64,000 nucleotides of DNA from Temperatibacter marinus (GTDB lineage Bacteria; Pseudomonadota; Alphaproteobacteria; Sphingomonadales; Kordiimonadaceae). Below the pieces are notes generated by a model, which was given only the letters and a program-made list of their open reading frames with translations, did no database searches and was not told the DNA's origin. Location of the stretch: assembly GCF_031598375.1 (NCBI RefSeq), contig NZ_CP123872.1, positions 372,001-436,000 of the forward strand, in the 5' to 3' direction. The translations under genes were made by a program, and so were the position numbers. This document shows positions 25,912 through 34,651 of this stretch, in pieces. Every line of letters begins with the position of its first letter. Within the stretch, counting starts at the first letter, position 1.

Positions 25912-26068
25912 TTTTCCTACACTCCCATACAGATGAACAAGCATCCTCTTCTCTTACCACAAGTCATAGCAGAGAAAATTAAACCGTCAACATTTGCTCA
26001 GAACAGGTAAGCAATGCAGCGATTAGGGAAAAAAGGGGAAATGAAATATAATTTCAATTTCCTTATGT

Positions 26069-26167
26069 GTTCGGTATTAAAGCTGTCTTAAAAACGGGGG
26101 TCCCATCCCATTAATAAGAATCTGGCAGGAGGTATATGCGCCAGCATGATACAGCTCAATACCGAAC
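26069..26167 (-). ncRNA. Structured leader element of the MFS transporter mRNA (novel candidate)
   Basis: Long-range inverted repeat: 26069-26086 (TTCGGTATT..AGCTGT) pairs with 26150-26167 (ACAGCT.AATACCGAA), about 15 base pairs closing a 63-nt interior that itself has a CTGGC/GCCAG hairpin (26122-26144) and a G/C-rich GGGATGGGACCCCC stretch followed by TTTTT on the minus strand. It starts about 37 nt after the predicted transcription start. It matches no riboswitch class I know. Confidence 0.45.
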
Positions 26168-26210
26168 CAAAGGAAGAGAGAACAGAAATAACCCTGTTCA
26201 TCTAAGGATA

Positions 26211-26238
26211 AAGATACCACAAATGACAGCGCTGTCAA
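26211..26238 (-). promoter_or_regulatory. Promoter of the MFS transporter gene
   Basis: On the minus strand TTGACA (26233-26238), a 16-bp spacer and TATCTT (26211-26216). The -35 box is embedded in the LacI operator, so repressor binding would block polymerase. Confidence 0.6.
26224..26237. promoter_or_regulatory. LacI-family operator before the MFS transporter
   Basis: Perfect palindrome TGACAGCGCTGTCA, identical to the core of the site between glk and the LacI-type gene. Confidence 0.75.
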
Positions 26239-26434
26239 TAATTAAATTCATAATTTTATTTGTATTTTTTTGCACTCCTTTTTACCCGAAGAATTCTTAC
26301 CTCTTCTGAGCCACCGAACTGAACCGCAGAGAGCGCTATACTAACTTTATGAGAAAAGCTCTTTTATTCTGCCGTAAAATAAGTACATTGAGCCCAAGGG
26401 TGAGTTTCAGGCAGATGCCTTACGGGAGAGAGAA

Positions 26435-27613
26435 ATGACTTCAGATACGGGTTTCCATTGGGATGATCCTTTCTTATTACATGAGCAATTAACTGAAGAA
26501 GAACGATTAATTGCCAAAAGTGCCGCTGATTATTCACAAGATAAATTAATGCCCCGCATTCTCATGGCGAATCGTCATGAAGAATTCGATAAGTCCGTTA
26601 TGACAGAGATGGGTGCACAAGGGTTCCTTGGATGCACTATTCCAGAAGAATATGGCTGTGCCGGCGTCAATCATGTTGCTTATGGCCTTATCGCCCGCGA
26701 AGTAGAAAGAGTGGACAGTGGGTATCGCTCCATGATGAGTGTTCAGAGCTCTCTTGTGATGCATCCAATTTTTGCCTTTGGTAGCGAAGAACAACGGCAA
26801 AAATATTTGCCTAAACTTGCAACAGCTGAGCTGATTGGATGTTTTGGATTAACTGAGCCTGATTATGGTTCAGATCCTGGATCAATGATTACGCGGGCCG
26901 AAAAAGTTGAGGGCGGATACCGCGTTACAGGAGCAAAGATGTGGATCACTAATTCTCCTGTGGCAGATATCGCAGTGGTCTGGGCTAAGCTGGACGATGT
27001 GATCCGAGGGTTCATTCTTGAACGCGGTATGGAAGGGTTTTCTACTCCCAAAATTGAAGGTAAAATGTCGCTTCGTGCCTCTATTACTGGAGAATTGGTC
27101 ATGGATAATGTTTTTGTACCAGAGGAAAATATGCTCCCAAATGCACGAGGCTTATCTGGACCCTTTGGGTGCCTCAATAAAGCGCGCTATGGCATCGCAT
27201 GGGGCGCCATGGGTGCAGCAGAATTTTGCTGGCATGCAGGCCGAAGTTATACACTCGAGCGGAAACAGTTTGGCCGCCCATTAGCACAAACTCAACTGGT
27301 GCAAAAAAAACTAGCCGATATGCAGACTGAAATCGCCTTAGGCCTACAAGGGGCACTTAGGGCCGGGAGAATGATGGATGACGGAAAGTGTGAACCTCCT
27401 ATCATTTCGCTTATGAAACGAAATAATTGTGGCAAGGCCTTGGATATAGCAAGAGTAAGTAGAGACATGCACGGTGGAAATGGCATAGCTGATGAATTTC
27501 ATGTGATCCGCCATCTCATGAACTTAGAAACTGTCAACACCTATGAGGGCACACATGACATTCATGCGCTCATCTTGGGACGCGCTCAAACTGGCCTTCA
27601 GGCCTTTTTCTAG
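26435..27613 (+). CDS. gcdH: Glutaryl-CoA dehydrogenase
   Basis: Oxidatively decarboxylates glutaryl-CoA to crotonyl-CoA in lysine/tryptophan breakdown, passing electrons to ETF. 392 residues of the acyl-CoA dehydrogenase fold. The segment [22 protein letters not shown] near 91 is specific for GCDH, including the substrate-carboxylate Arg; [23 protein letters not shown] and the catalytic Glu in [20 protein letters not shown] are present. GGGAGAGAG precedes the ATG. It is alone, and a strong terminator follows. Confidence 0.95.
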   Translation: MTSDTGFHWDDPFLLHEQLTEEERLIAKSAADYSQDKLMPRILMANRHEEFDKSVMTEMGAQGFLGCTIPEEYGCAGVNHVAYGLIAREVERVDSGYRSMMSVQSSLVMHPIFAFGSEEQRQKYLPKLATAELIGCFGLTEPDYGSDPGSMITRAEKVEGGYRVTGAKMWITNSPVADIAVVWAKLDDVIRGFILERGMEGFSTPKIEGKMSLRASITGELVMDNVFVPEENMLPNARGLSGPFGCLNKARYGIAWGAMGAAEFCWHAGRSYTLERKQFGRPLAQTQLVQKKLADMQTEIALGLQGALRAGRMMDDGKCEPPIISLMKRNNCGKALDIARVSRDMHGGNGIADEFHVIRHLMNLETVNTYEGTHDIHALILGRAQTGLQAFF

Positions 27614-27636
27614 TCGCTAAACATAAAGTGAACCAG

Positions 27637-27670
27637 GCAGGATTAGATCTCTAATCCTGCTTTTTCTTTT
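27637..27670 (+). terminator. Intrinsic terminator of gcdH
   Basis: GCAGGATTAG and CTAATCCTGC, perfect 10 bp with loop ATCT, then TTTTTCTTTTTC. Its right part lies inside the 3' end of the convergent gene. Confidence 0.9.
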
Positions 27671-28145
27671 TCTGATACTCAAGCACCCATTGATCTACTT
27701 TGGCTTGAGGTAGGAGATTTGCGCGCTCCATTGAAAAAGAGCGAGAGGGCTGAGCTTTCAAAAGAAGAATACTAGAATGATCATCGACTTGATCTACCAG
27801 AAGATATCCCGTCATTCCACCTGCTATGCCGCCAATGACAGCTCCCTTAACGTCATCTCCGTCACCTGCGACAATCATACCTGCAGCTGCACCTAATAAT
27901 GTTCCCCAAACCTTTCCTTTATGTTTTCCATAAAGACGGCTTCGCTCAGCCTGCATATGCTGCAGCTTTTCTAAATCACCATAATAATAACTTTTCCCAA
28001 AGTGGGGATAGTGATCAAATCCAGGGCCTAAAGTGGGATGGTAGGCACGATCTTGTGCTGAAGCGACTGCTGAAAAAATGCTCAGCAAAAGGGCTGAAAA
28101 AGCAGTCACAATAATAAGTTTATGATGTTTTGGGTTCTTATCCAT
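27651..28145 (-). CDS. Secreted glycine-zipper protein of unknown function
   Basis: 164 residues with a signal peptide (KLIIVTAFSALLLSIFSAVASAQ), a His/Tyr-rich stretch (GPGFDHYPHFGKSYYYGDLEKL), a glycine-zipper membrane-active segment about 80-115 (GTLLGAAAGMIVAG..GAVIGGIAGGMTGYLLV) and a Lys-rich tail. Glycine-zipper proteins of this size are usually periplasmic or outer-membrane associated. The start codon and Shine-Dalgarno are enclosed in a hairpin. It lies downstream of the zinc-type TonB receptor on the same strand, 46 nt away. Confidence 0.7.
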   Translation of the reverse strand: MDKNPKHHKLIIVTAFSALLLSIFSAVASAQDRAYHPTLGPGFDHYPHFGKSYYYGDLEKLQHMQAERSRLYGKHKGKVWGTLLGAAAGMIVAGDGDDVKGAVIGGIAGGMTGYLLVDQVDDHSSILLLKAQPSRSFSMERANLLPQAKVDQWVLEYQKKKKQD

Positions 28146-28172
28146 AGTCCTACCTTTATGATAGGACTATGG
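28142..28172 (-). promoter_or_regulatory. Hairpin enclosing the start codon of the glycine-zipper gene
   Basis: An 11-bp perfect inverted repeat, CCATAGTCCTA / TAGGACTATGG. On the minus strand the right arm holds the ATG (GGACTATGG) and the 9-nt loop holds the AAAGG Shine-Dalgarno. There is no T-tract, so it is not an ordinary terminator. Confidence 0.6.
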
Positions 28173-28191
28173 CGACTTTATGGTCAGCCTT

Positions 28192-30423
28192 CTAAAATGC
28201 TACTGACAGGCTGAGGCGAATGTCACGGCCAGGCTGAGGTAAGACATCTTTAAGAACGCTTGTATGCTGTCTCGCCTCTTCATCAAATAGGTTCATCGCT
28301 TTTAGATTAAGCGAAATATCCCTATCCTCAAATGGACGGTAGCTCACGAAAGCATTCACTAGTGTATAGCCTTCAGTGCGTAATTCATCTTCAGCCACTT
28401 TATTTTGGTCGCCAGCCATATCTGCTTCAACTCGGAATGACCAAACATCGGACTTGGCTTCCAATCCAATAGACCCAGAGAGCGGCGGAATTTTAGGCAA
28501 ATTCTTATTGTCTACTGATGCTTCACGTTTGAATCGCACATAATCGACTTGACCATGAAGGTGAATATCAAAGCCGTTGATTTCGCCAAGATCGTATCCG
28601 ACCTCCCATTCCATGCCTTTCATTGTTACATCACGTTGGAAATAGGCAAACAATGGAAGTTCATCAACTTCGCGGTCTAGAGGGTTTTCATAGATGAACC
28701 CATCATAATATGTATAAAAAGCATTAAACTGGGTGTAGACAGCTTCATCATCAAAACGAAGCGTAAATTCACCGCCTGTTGCTTGCTCTTTATCAAAGTT
28801 TGGATTGCCAAGCTCAAAACTATTCGTTGCAAGGTGAGGACCATTTGAAAAGAGCTCTTCTAAAGACGGGGCACGCTCAGTACGGTGGAGAGTAAGCCCA
28901 GTGAAAAGTCCTTCAGTAACATCATAGCCTGCTGTTGCCGAGATCGAAAAAGCATCGAAGGAAAGGTCATTGTTTGCAAAGGCTGCAAAGCGTGTATCCG
29001 TCACAGAATTAGAGATATTATATGTTGAATGCTCATACCGCGCACCGATGTCAAAGCGCCAATCACCCCTAGAGTATTCCTTTACGGTAAACAAACCGAG
29101 CTGATTTGCTTCAACAGCTGGAATAAAGGCTTCTGCGCCAATAGCTTCGAAATCTCTGGTTCTATAGCTGAGACCTGAAGACCCAGTGATTGTGTCACTA
29201 AATTTTTCGGTTGTTGAGAGGCGGAACTTCATTGCTTCATTAGTGAAGACAGTCCCAATTTCATCGCCTTCAAGTTCAATATGCTCGTAGTCAGCGTAGG
29301 CAAAGCGGAAATCTAAAGCGGTAAGCCAAGAGGAGTCTAGACTTAGAGAGCCCATCATATCAAAACGAATTTGATCAAGGTCGATCCTGATGTCTTCTTC
29401 ACCGTGCTCGTCGTGGTCATCCACGTGATCATCATCGTGATCATCCCCGTGATCATCCCCGTGATCATCGCCGTGATCCTCTTCGTGATGTTCGTGGCCA
29501 ATTGGCAAGCCGTAATTCGTATTCAGAAGCTTAACATTGAACCCAATAAATCCTTTATACGTCACATAGGAAAGGCCAAAAGAGCCTGCTTTTTTAGTGA
29601 GAGAAGAATTATCAACCTTACCAAACATCTCTTCGCCGCGATCTTCATCATGGTCATCATCGTGATCATCGTCGTGATCATCGTCGTGGTCATCGTCGTG
29701 GTCATCATGGCCTTCTGCGTCATGTAGAATTTCAGATTCGGCATATCCAGGAATTCTGAAATTCCCTAAATCACTTGCACTGGCGTCTACGTAAAAAACA
29801 AGAGCCTCATCACCTGATTCCCATAAATTACCAGTCAGGCGCGCGGACCCTTCAACACCCCGTGAATTTGATCGATATCCAAGTGTCGCTGAGCCGCTTA
29901 GGCCTTCAGCAGCACGCATTGGAATACGGCCATCAAAAACATTCACAAGGCCTCCCGCCGCAGAACTTCCATAAGCAAGGATTGAAGTGCCGCGGATTAT
30001 TTCAATTCGCTCAGCTGTCGCTGGATCAATCGCTACACCGTGATCTGGGCTTGTCGACGATGCATCCATTGCGCCCATACCACTATCAAGCATCATCACC
30101 CGATTACCACCAAGTCCGCGAATAATCGGCCGAGAAGATCCCGGACCATAGAATGTTGAGGTCACGCCAGGAAGGTGTCTCAGTGTTTCGCCCAGTGACG
30201 AATCAATCGATCGTGTGAGTTCGTCCCGTGATAAAATCGTTATATTGCCTACAGTTTCACCGATTTTTCGATTCTTATAGACACTAGAAACAACGATTTC
30301 TTCAAGGTCCTTGCCGTCAAAGTCTAAGAGTTCACTTTCAGATGCTTGCGCAACATTCCCCGCTAAAAGGAATCCCGCTGTCGATCCTAAAAGTATGTTT
30401 TTATTGTATTTTTTGCTATTCAT
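28192..30423 (-). CDS. TonB-dependent receptor with His/Asp-rich loops, probable zinc (ZnuD-like) receptor
   Basis: 743 residues: signal peptide ending near AQASES, TonB-box-like EEIVVSS (about 40), plug (RDELTRSIDSSLGETLRHLPGV; RPIIRGLGGNRVMML; IRGTSILAYGSSAAGGLVNV) and beta-barrel ending DIRLSLSVAF. Two very metal-binding extracellular-loop-like stretches occur at about 235-262 and 310-345, made of tandem DDDH/GDDH units. This is the pattern of ZnuD-type zinc receptors. A Zur-like box lies just upstream, which supports zinc. It is monocistronic or followed by the glycine-zipper gene. Confidence 0.9.
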   Translation of the reverse strand: MNSKKYNKNILLGSTAGFLLAGNVAQASESELLDFDGKDLEEIVVSSVYKNRKIGETVGNITILSRDELTRSIDSSLGETLRHLPGVTSTFYGPGSSRPIIRGLGGNRVMMLDSGMGAMDASSTSPDHGVAIDPATAERIEIIRGTSILAYGSSAAGGLVNVFDGRIPMRAAEGLSGSATLGYRSNSRGVEGSARLTGNLWESGDEALVFYVDASASDLGNFRIPGYAESEILHDAEGHDDHDDDHDDDHDDDHDDDHDEDRGEEMFGKVDNSSLTKKAGSFGLSYVTYKGFIGFNVKLLNTNYGLPIGHEHHEEDHGDDHGDDHGDDHDDDHVDDHDEHGEEDIRIDLDQIRFDMMGSLSLDSSWLTALDFRFAYADYEHIELEGDEIGTVFTNEAMKFRLSTTEKFSDTITGSSGLSYRTRDFEAIGAEAFIPAVEANQLGLFTVKEYSRGDWRFDIGARYEHSTYNISNSVTDTRFAAFANNDLSFDAFSISATAGYDVTEGLFTGLTLHRTERAPSLEELFSNGPHLATNSFELGNPNFDKEQATGGEFTLRFDDEAVYTQFNAFYTYYDGFIYENPLDREVDELPLFAYFQRDVTMKGMEWEVGYDLGEINGFDIHLHGQVDYVRFKREASVDNKNLPKIPPLSGSIGLEAKSDVWSFRVEADMAGDQNKVAEDELRTEGYTLVNAFVSYRPFEDRDISLNLKAMNLFDEEARQHTSVLKDVLPQPGRDIRLSLSVAF
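29399..29507 (-). repeat. Tandem 12-bp repeats coding (G/D)DDH, block 2
   Basis: Repeated units of the kind GATCATCCCCGT on the plus strand, read as HGDD/HDDD on the minus strand, within the receptor gene. Units differ by one or two bases, and all keep the frame. Confidence 0.8.
29640..29715 (-). repeat. Tandem 12-bp repeats coding DDDH, block 1
   Basis: About five near-identical units of GATCATCGTCGT type on the plus strand, read as HDDD on the minus strand. The multiple of three means copy-number change would lengthen or shorten the metal-binding loop without a frameshift. Confidence 0.8.
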
Positions 30424-30468
30424 TTCACTGAGTCCTGCATGTTAATATGCTACCATTAAGCTAATAAT

Positions 30469-30487
30469 GATATGATATAACATATTC
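30469..30487. promoter_or_regulatory. Zur-like operator before the His-rich TonB receptor
   Basis: GATATGATATAACATATTC has ATATG/CATAT arms spaced by ATATAA, close to the AT-rich dyad bound by alphaproteobacterial Zur. It sits 46 nt upstream of the receptor start. The assignment is by resemblance. Confidence 0.45.
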
Positions 30488-30497
30488 ATTCAAGGAT

Positions 30498-31151
30498 TCA
30501 AGCGGCAATCGGCTTTAAGGGTACAAAATTCACTCGACATAGATCACGCGTAACGATCGTGCCGTCATTTAATTTATGAATGAGAGTAAGAAGCTGTGAA
30601 GAGGATGTGTCACCGATTGGGATCACCATTCGGCCGCCAGGTTTTAGAAATTGTAATAGGTGATTTGGCAGCTGAGGACAGGAAGCGGTAACACTGATAG
30701 CATCAAACAAACCGAGGCTTGTCATAGACAGAGCATTCCCCGTTATGACCTCTATAGACTGAGATGGGAAATTAGCTTCAAGGGTCTCACGGGACAGATC
30801 AGCCAGTGTCGTCTCAAGCTCTATGGAAAGAACATCATGACAGAGATAGGATAAGACAGTAGCAGCATAGCCACTCCCACATCCAATTTCCAACACACGA
30901 TCTAATGGCGATAAGGATAAAACATCAGCCATTAAGGCAACAATATAGGGCCGTGAAAGAGTTTGGTCACACCCAATAGGGATGGCAACATCAGAATAGG
31001 CTTCAGAGGCATCTTCTGGAGGGACAAATAAATGCCGCTGTACTTTCCCCATCACATCAAGAATTTCCAGGCGACTAATTCCGCGTTCCCGCAGCTGCTT
31101 TTCAACCATCAACTGGCGCATACTTTTATATGGGTCAAACCCCTCAATCAT
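30498..31151 (-). CDS. pcm: Protein-L-isoaspartate O-methyltransferase family protein
   Basis: 217 residues of the PCMT fold, which methylates isoaspartyl residues using SAM for protein repair. Visible: RHLFVPPEDASEAYSDVAIPIG, QTLSRPYIVALM (QTISQPY in the family), SAM motif VLEIGCGSGYAATVLS (about 85), and LKPGGRMVIPIG (about 173). In alphaproteobacteria many such proteins are annotated pcm without proof of repair activity. GAGGATGAG precedes the ATG. It lies upstream of the zinc-type receptor on the same strand, with the Zur-like site between. Confidence 0.88.
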   Translation of the reverse strand: MIEGFDPYKSMRQLMVEKQLRERGISRLEILDVMGKVQRHLFVPPEDASEAYSDVAIPIGCDQTLSRPYIVALMADVLSLSPLDRVLEIGCGSGYAATVLSYLCHDVLSIELETTLADLSRETLEANFPSQSIEVITGNALSMTSLGLFDAISVTASCPQLPNHLLQFLKPGGRMVIPIGDTSSSQLLTLIHKLNDGTIVTRDLCRVNFVPLKPIAA

Positions 31152-31285
31152 AAAGTCTCATCCTCTTTTTATAAGCCCATCATGAAGGAAACAGCTTAAT
31201 TCCAAGACGGAAAAATTAAATATACCTCACGAAGTCAGCGATTTTTATCTATTTTGCTAAAATGAGTAAGGCCTAAAGAGAATTT

Positions 31286-31981
31286 TCAAAAAAGACTGCC
31301 TTGCATTTCTTCTTCTGGTGGATCAATACAACTTGAATCGTCAAAGCGCGCAGAATTGACCCGACTACTGACGGGCCGCATGTCAAAGTCCGTTTCCGGC
31401 AAGAATGTAAGAGAGTCCCAAAAATTTCTCGGCAGCGGGTCCTCTGGCTTAAGCCAACGCTGATAACTCTCAGGCGAAACAACAAGAGGTTTACGATGGT
31501 GGACTGCTTTGAGAGGGCCTTGGGCTTCTGCCGTAATAAAGGCTGTTGTTTCTAGCCAGTGCTCACCCTCTTGACCATGCCATACTGCCCAAAGCCCCGC
31601 AAAGGCATGAACAGCACCGTTTCGCGGTGTTATATAATAGGGTTGTTTGCGCCCCTTAACAGTTTTCCATTCATACCACCCATTAAATGGCACAAGACAG
31701 CGTGTTCGACGTAAGGGACTTTTAAAGGAGGCTTTTTCTTCTACGGTCTCGACCCTTGCATTAATCAGTGGCCGGTCTTTGCGGCCCTCCTTAGACCATT
31801 CAGGCACAAGCCCCCATTCAAGAGCTGCTAATTCTCTCTTGCCTCTAGGCGTACTACGTACAGACAAAATTGGCTGGGTCGGGGCGACATTATAGCGCTC
31901 AGGAATTGCAGAATGTGCGTATACGCCAAAAGCTTCAGCGATTTCTTCTTCCGTCGCCGTTAAGCTAAATCGACCACACAT
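31286..31981 (-). CDS. SRAP-domain protein (YedK/HMCES family)
   Basis: 231 residues from ATG 31981 (GAGGAAG upstream), so that the catalytic Cys is residue 2 (MCGRFSL) after Met removal; the in-frame extension to 32002 would bury it. Other SRAP residues: NAR at 75-77 (INARVET), Glu104 in GWYEWK, and His in VHHRKPLVVSP. The family crosslinks covalently through Cys2 to abasic sites in single-stranded DNA and shields them. It is divergent from a Nudix hydrolase. Confidence 0.95.
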   Translation of the reverse strand: MCGRFSLTATEEEIAEAFGVYAHSAIPERYNVAPTQPILSVRSTPRGKRELAALEWGLVPEWSKEGRKDRPLINARVETVEEKASFKSPLRRTRCLVPFNGWYEWKTVKGRKQPYYITPRNGAVHAFAGLWAVWHGQEGEHWLETTAFITAEAQGPLKAVHHRKPLVVSPESYQRWLKPEDPLPRNFWDSLTFLPETDFDMRPVSSRVNSARFDDSSCIDPPEEEMQGSLF

Positions 31982-32041
31982 ATTCTTTCTTCCTCTTTTC
32001 AAGATATACTCTATGTATAAGAGCTAAGGAGCACAATTGGA

Positions 32042-32476
32042 ATGACTAATTCAACTGAACGTAGACCAACAGCTGCAGTGGGTGTTGTGGTCTTTCGAGA
32101 TAAGGATGTCCTTTTAATTCAACGGGGAAAAGAACCGAACAAAGGGTCTTGGTCTATCCCTGGCGGGCGCCAAGAATGGGGGGAGACAGTTCAAGACAGC
32201 GCGAGGCGTGAAATCAAGGAAGAAACTAATATCTCACTAAAAGACCTGACACTTTTGGATGCTCTCGACCTCATCGAACGAGATATAAATCATCAGGTGA
32301 CACGTCATTACACCTTGATAGATTTTTATGCCTTTGCTGAAGATGATAGCCGGCCCATACCAGGGGATGACGCTGTCAATGCAGAATTTGTTCCATTGCC
32401 TGAGGCACTAGAGCGTGTTAAGTGGGAAGAAACAAAACGTATCATATCACTCGCTGCGGAAAAAGTCGGATTATGA
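32042..32476 (+). CDS. Nudix hydrolase
   Basis: 144 residues with a complete Nudix box at 41-64 (GGRQEWGETVQDSARREIKEETNI), preceded by KGSWSIPGG. It should hydrolyse a nucleoside-diphosphate-linked substrate with Mg. The look is that of ADP-ribose or GDP-mannose-type and broad-specificity members, but the substrate cannot be fixed. AAGGAG precedes the ATG. It heads a run of three plus-strand genes ending at 32870. Confidence 0.92.
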   Translation: MTNSTERRPTAAVGVVVFRDKDVLLIQRGKEPNKGSWSIPGGRQEWGETVQDSARREIKEETNISLKDLTLLDALDLIERDINHQVTRHYTLIDFYAFAEDDSRPIPGDDAVNAEFVPLPEALERVKWEETKRIISLAAEKVGL

Positions 32477-32477
32477 A

Positions 32478-32615
32478 ATGACAGAAGTGCCTCAAAAAAT
32501 GACTGTGAAGGGCCACTTAAAAGTGATTGGCATTGCCGTACTTTTTTCGACAATTGTTTATTCTGCAGTGAAAATCATCTATCAGATCGCTGAGCACTTC
32601 GGTCTAAACGGTTAG
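32478..32615 (+). CDS. Single-pass small membrane protein
   Basis: 45 residues starting 1 nt after the Nudix stop codon (MTEVPQKMTVKGHLKVIG...), with one transmembrane helix (VIGIAVLFSTIVYSAVKIIY) and a short tail HFGLNG. The tight spacing to the Nudix gene suggests translational coupling. I do not recognise the family. A longer frame from 32415 overlaps the Nudix gene and is not credited. Confidence 0.55.
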   Translation: MTEVPQKMTVKGHLKVIGIAVLFSTIVYSAVKIIYQIAEHFGLNG

Positions 32616-32630
32616 AAAAGAGTAGCCCTT

Positions 32631-32870
32631 ATGGAAGATCCATACCAAACAGATGCACGGCCTAGTTTCCGAAATTTGATCGGGGTCTTCATTCTTATTT
32701 TTGGTCTAATGCTCTATGCTTTCGGCGCGGCAGCTATTGGTGACTGGCTTGAAGAAAGGAAGGTCTGGCTATGGGTGCAAATGGCCTATTATCTCTTTGC
32801 AGGCATTCTATGGCTCTTCCCTGCACGTTACCTGTTTAAATGGCTTGGAAAAGGCAGGACGCCCAACTAG
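32631..32870 (+). CDS. DUF2842 family membrane protein
   Basis: 79 residues with two transmembrane helices (LIGVFILIFGLMLYAFGAAAI and WVQMAYYLFAGILWLFPARYLF), fitting DUF2842, an alphaproteobacterial family of unknown function with the conserved YYxxxGxxWxxP core. It is 15 nt downstream of the single-pass protein and ends at a terminator. Confidence 0.75.
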   Translation: MEDPYQTDARPSFRNLIGVFILIFGLMLYAFGAAAIGDWLEERKVWLWVQMAYYLFAGILWLFPARYLFKWLGKGRTPN

Positions 32871-32893
32871 AAAAGCCCGCATAAGCGGGCTTT
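32871..32893. terminator. Bidirectional intrinsic terminator
   Basis: AAAGCCCGC and GCGGGCTTT, perfect 9 bp, loop ATAA. It separates the DUF2842 gene from the convergent acyl-CoA synthetase. Confidence 0.8.
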
Positions 32894-32919
32894 CATGATC
32901 TTGCTAACTTAATCCCTTA

Positions 32920-34545
32920 TCACTCTGGGAAAGTGTAATCTTTAAAGGTTTCCCTTAAATCTTTCTTGCTAATTTTACCTGTGGCCGTATGTGGCAAATC
33001 ATCGACGATCTCCAAGCCATTAGGCAACCACCATTTAGCGACTTTATCAGCCAAATAATCGTTTAATTCCTCAAGGGTAATACCAGCGCCTTCATTTAGC
33101 ACAACGATCATCAGAGGCCTTTCTTCCCATTTAGGATGATAGCGTCCAATGACCCCAGCCTCTAGAATTGCAGGATGTCCAATGGCTTCATTTTCAAGGT
33201 CAATGGAACTGATCCATTCACCTCCCGATTTAATAACATCTTTAGAACGATCTGTAATTTGCATGAAACCATATTTATCGATATTCGCCATATCGCCTGT
33301 ATCAAACCATTCATCCTTCTCTGTGGCATCATCTGACTCGCTCTTATAATAAGACTTCACAACCCATGGCCCACGTACCATCAGGCGGCCAGCACTTTCG
33401 CCGTCTCTTGGCAACTCATTACCATCATCGTCCATAATCGTCATTTCAATGCCAATAACACCGCGGCCTTGCTTACATTGGAGATCAATAAGGTCTTCAC
33501 CTTCCAACTCCATCGTGGCTGCATTCGGAGTTCCTAAAGTTCCAAGAGGACTCAGCTCAGTCATTCCCCAAGCATGAGCAACCCAAATGCCGTATTTCTC
33601 TTTAAACGTCTTTATCATCGAGCGTGGACAAGCTGATCCACCAATAACAACACTTTCTAGTTTTCCGAAATCTAGTCCATTGCTCTCTACATGAGATAGC
33701 ATGGGGGTCCACACCGAGGGGACAGCAGCCGTATGTGTGACTTCTTCGTCAATCATCAATTTATGGAGTGTCTGAGGGTCATGATGCGGGCCATTAAAGA
33801 CAATCTTTGCGCCCCCAGCCGCCGCAGCATATGGTATTCCCCAACTGTTGGCGTGGAACATGGGGACAACCGGAAGAATGGTATCCCGTGAGCCCATGTC
33901 AAAACAATCTTTCGATAGAGTCGCCATCGTATGTAGATAATTAGATCTATGCGAATATAATACCCCTTTTGGGTTGCCTGTCGTCCCTGATGTATAGCAA
34001 AGACCACAGGCGGTTTTTTCATCAAACTCAGGCCAGATGTAATCACCGTCTTCCTCGGCTAACAAATCTTCGTAACAAACAACATTCTCAAGGGATGTTT
34101 CTGGCATATGCTTACGGCCAACCATAACCACAAATTTTTCTACGGTTTTTAAGTGATCTTTTACCGCCTCAATTAGCGGAATGAACTGAATGTCAAGAAA
34201 GAGAACCTTATCTTCGGCATGGTTCATAATATAGATAAGTTGCTCAGGGAAAAGGCGCGGATTGATAGTGTGAGCGACAGCTCCCATTCCTGAAATTCCA
34301 TACCAACATTCCATATGACGATGAGAGTTCCAGGCTAGGGTCCCGATACAGTCTCCTAGTGAAACGCCCATTTTTTCTAAGGCTTGAGCTAATTTTTTTG
34401 CACGGAAATTCACCTCAGAATAATTTGTTCTGATCTGACCACCTTCAGGCAGCATCCCGACAATCTCACGTTGACCGTGATTGATATCCGCGAACTGAAT
34501 AAATTTAGAAACTAAAAGCTCTGACTGCTGCATTAACCCATGCAT
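32920..34545 (-). CDS. Acyl-CoA synthetase (AMP-forming, FadD-like)
   Basis: 541 residues of the ANL superfamily, activating a fatty acid to acyl-CoA through an acyl-AMP. P-loop-like [17 protein letters not shown] (about 183), [10 protein letters not shown] (about 332), [32 protein letters not shown] (about 420) and the catalytic Lys in [13 protein letters not shown] near the C-terminus. It closely resembles the PRK06018-type acyl-CoA synthetases common in alphaproteobacteria; the chain length is unknown. AGGAGG precedes the ATG. Confidence 0.93.
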   Translation of the reverse strand: MHGLMQQSELLVSKFIQFADINHGQREIVGMLPEGGQIRTNYSEVNFRAKKLAQALEKMGVSLGDCIGTLAWNSHRHMECWYGISGMGAVAHTINPRLFPEQLIYIMNHAEDKVLFLDIQFIPLIEAVKDHLKTVEKFVVMVGRKHMPETSLENVVCYEDLLAEEDGDYIWPEFDEKTACGLCYTSGTTGNPKGVLYSHRSNYLHTMATLSKDCFDMGSRDTILPVVPMFHANSWGIPYAAAAGGAKIVFNGPHHDPQTLHKLMIDEEVTHTAAVPSVWTPMLSHVESNGLDFGKLESVVIGGSACPRSMIKTFKEKYGIWVAHAWGMTELSPLGTLGTPNAATMELEGEDLIDLQCKQGRGVIGIEMTIMDDDGNELPRDGESAGRLMVRGPWVVKSYYKSESDDATEKDEWFDTGDMANIDKYGFMQITDRSKDVIKSGGEWISSIDLENEAIGHPAILEAGVIGRYHPKWEERPLMIVVLNEGAGITLEELNDYLADKVAKWWLPNGLEIVDDLPHTATGKISKKDLRETFKDYTFPE

Positions 34546-34651
34546 AACTACCTCCTGACAATATTAAATTCTCCACTCCTAGTTAACTATAAGCGGAGTT
34601 GAAACTATTTCAATAATGTTAAAAGGAAAATTATTATTTCTCTGAATGTCG

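Larger units (their letters stand above)
25912..26434. other. Intergenic region between MFS transporter and gcdH
   Basis: 523 nt with no credible gene. It holds, for the minus strand, the transporter's promoter, operator and structured 5' leader (listed separately), and on the right the promoter region of gcdH, where I see no clear operator. Confidence 0.6.

Noticed and set aside
26069-26167. Known riboswitch (TPP, glycine, cobalamin, SAM-II, lysine) or 4.5S RNA
   Set aside because: None of the conserved cores of these classes is visible in either orientation.
29391-29715. CRISPR-like repeated DNA
   Set aside because: Units are contiguous 12-mers without spacers and lie inside a coding sequence.
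29371-29727. Plus-strand frame of 118 codons rich in Val/Ile
   Set aside because: It is the antisense reading of the His/Asp repeats in the TonB receptor gene; the low complexity explains the open frame.
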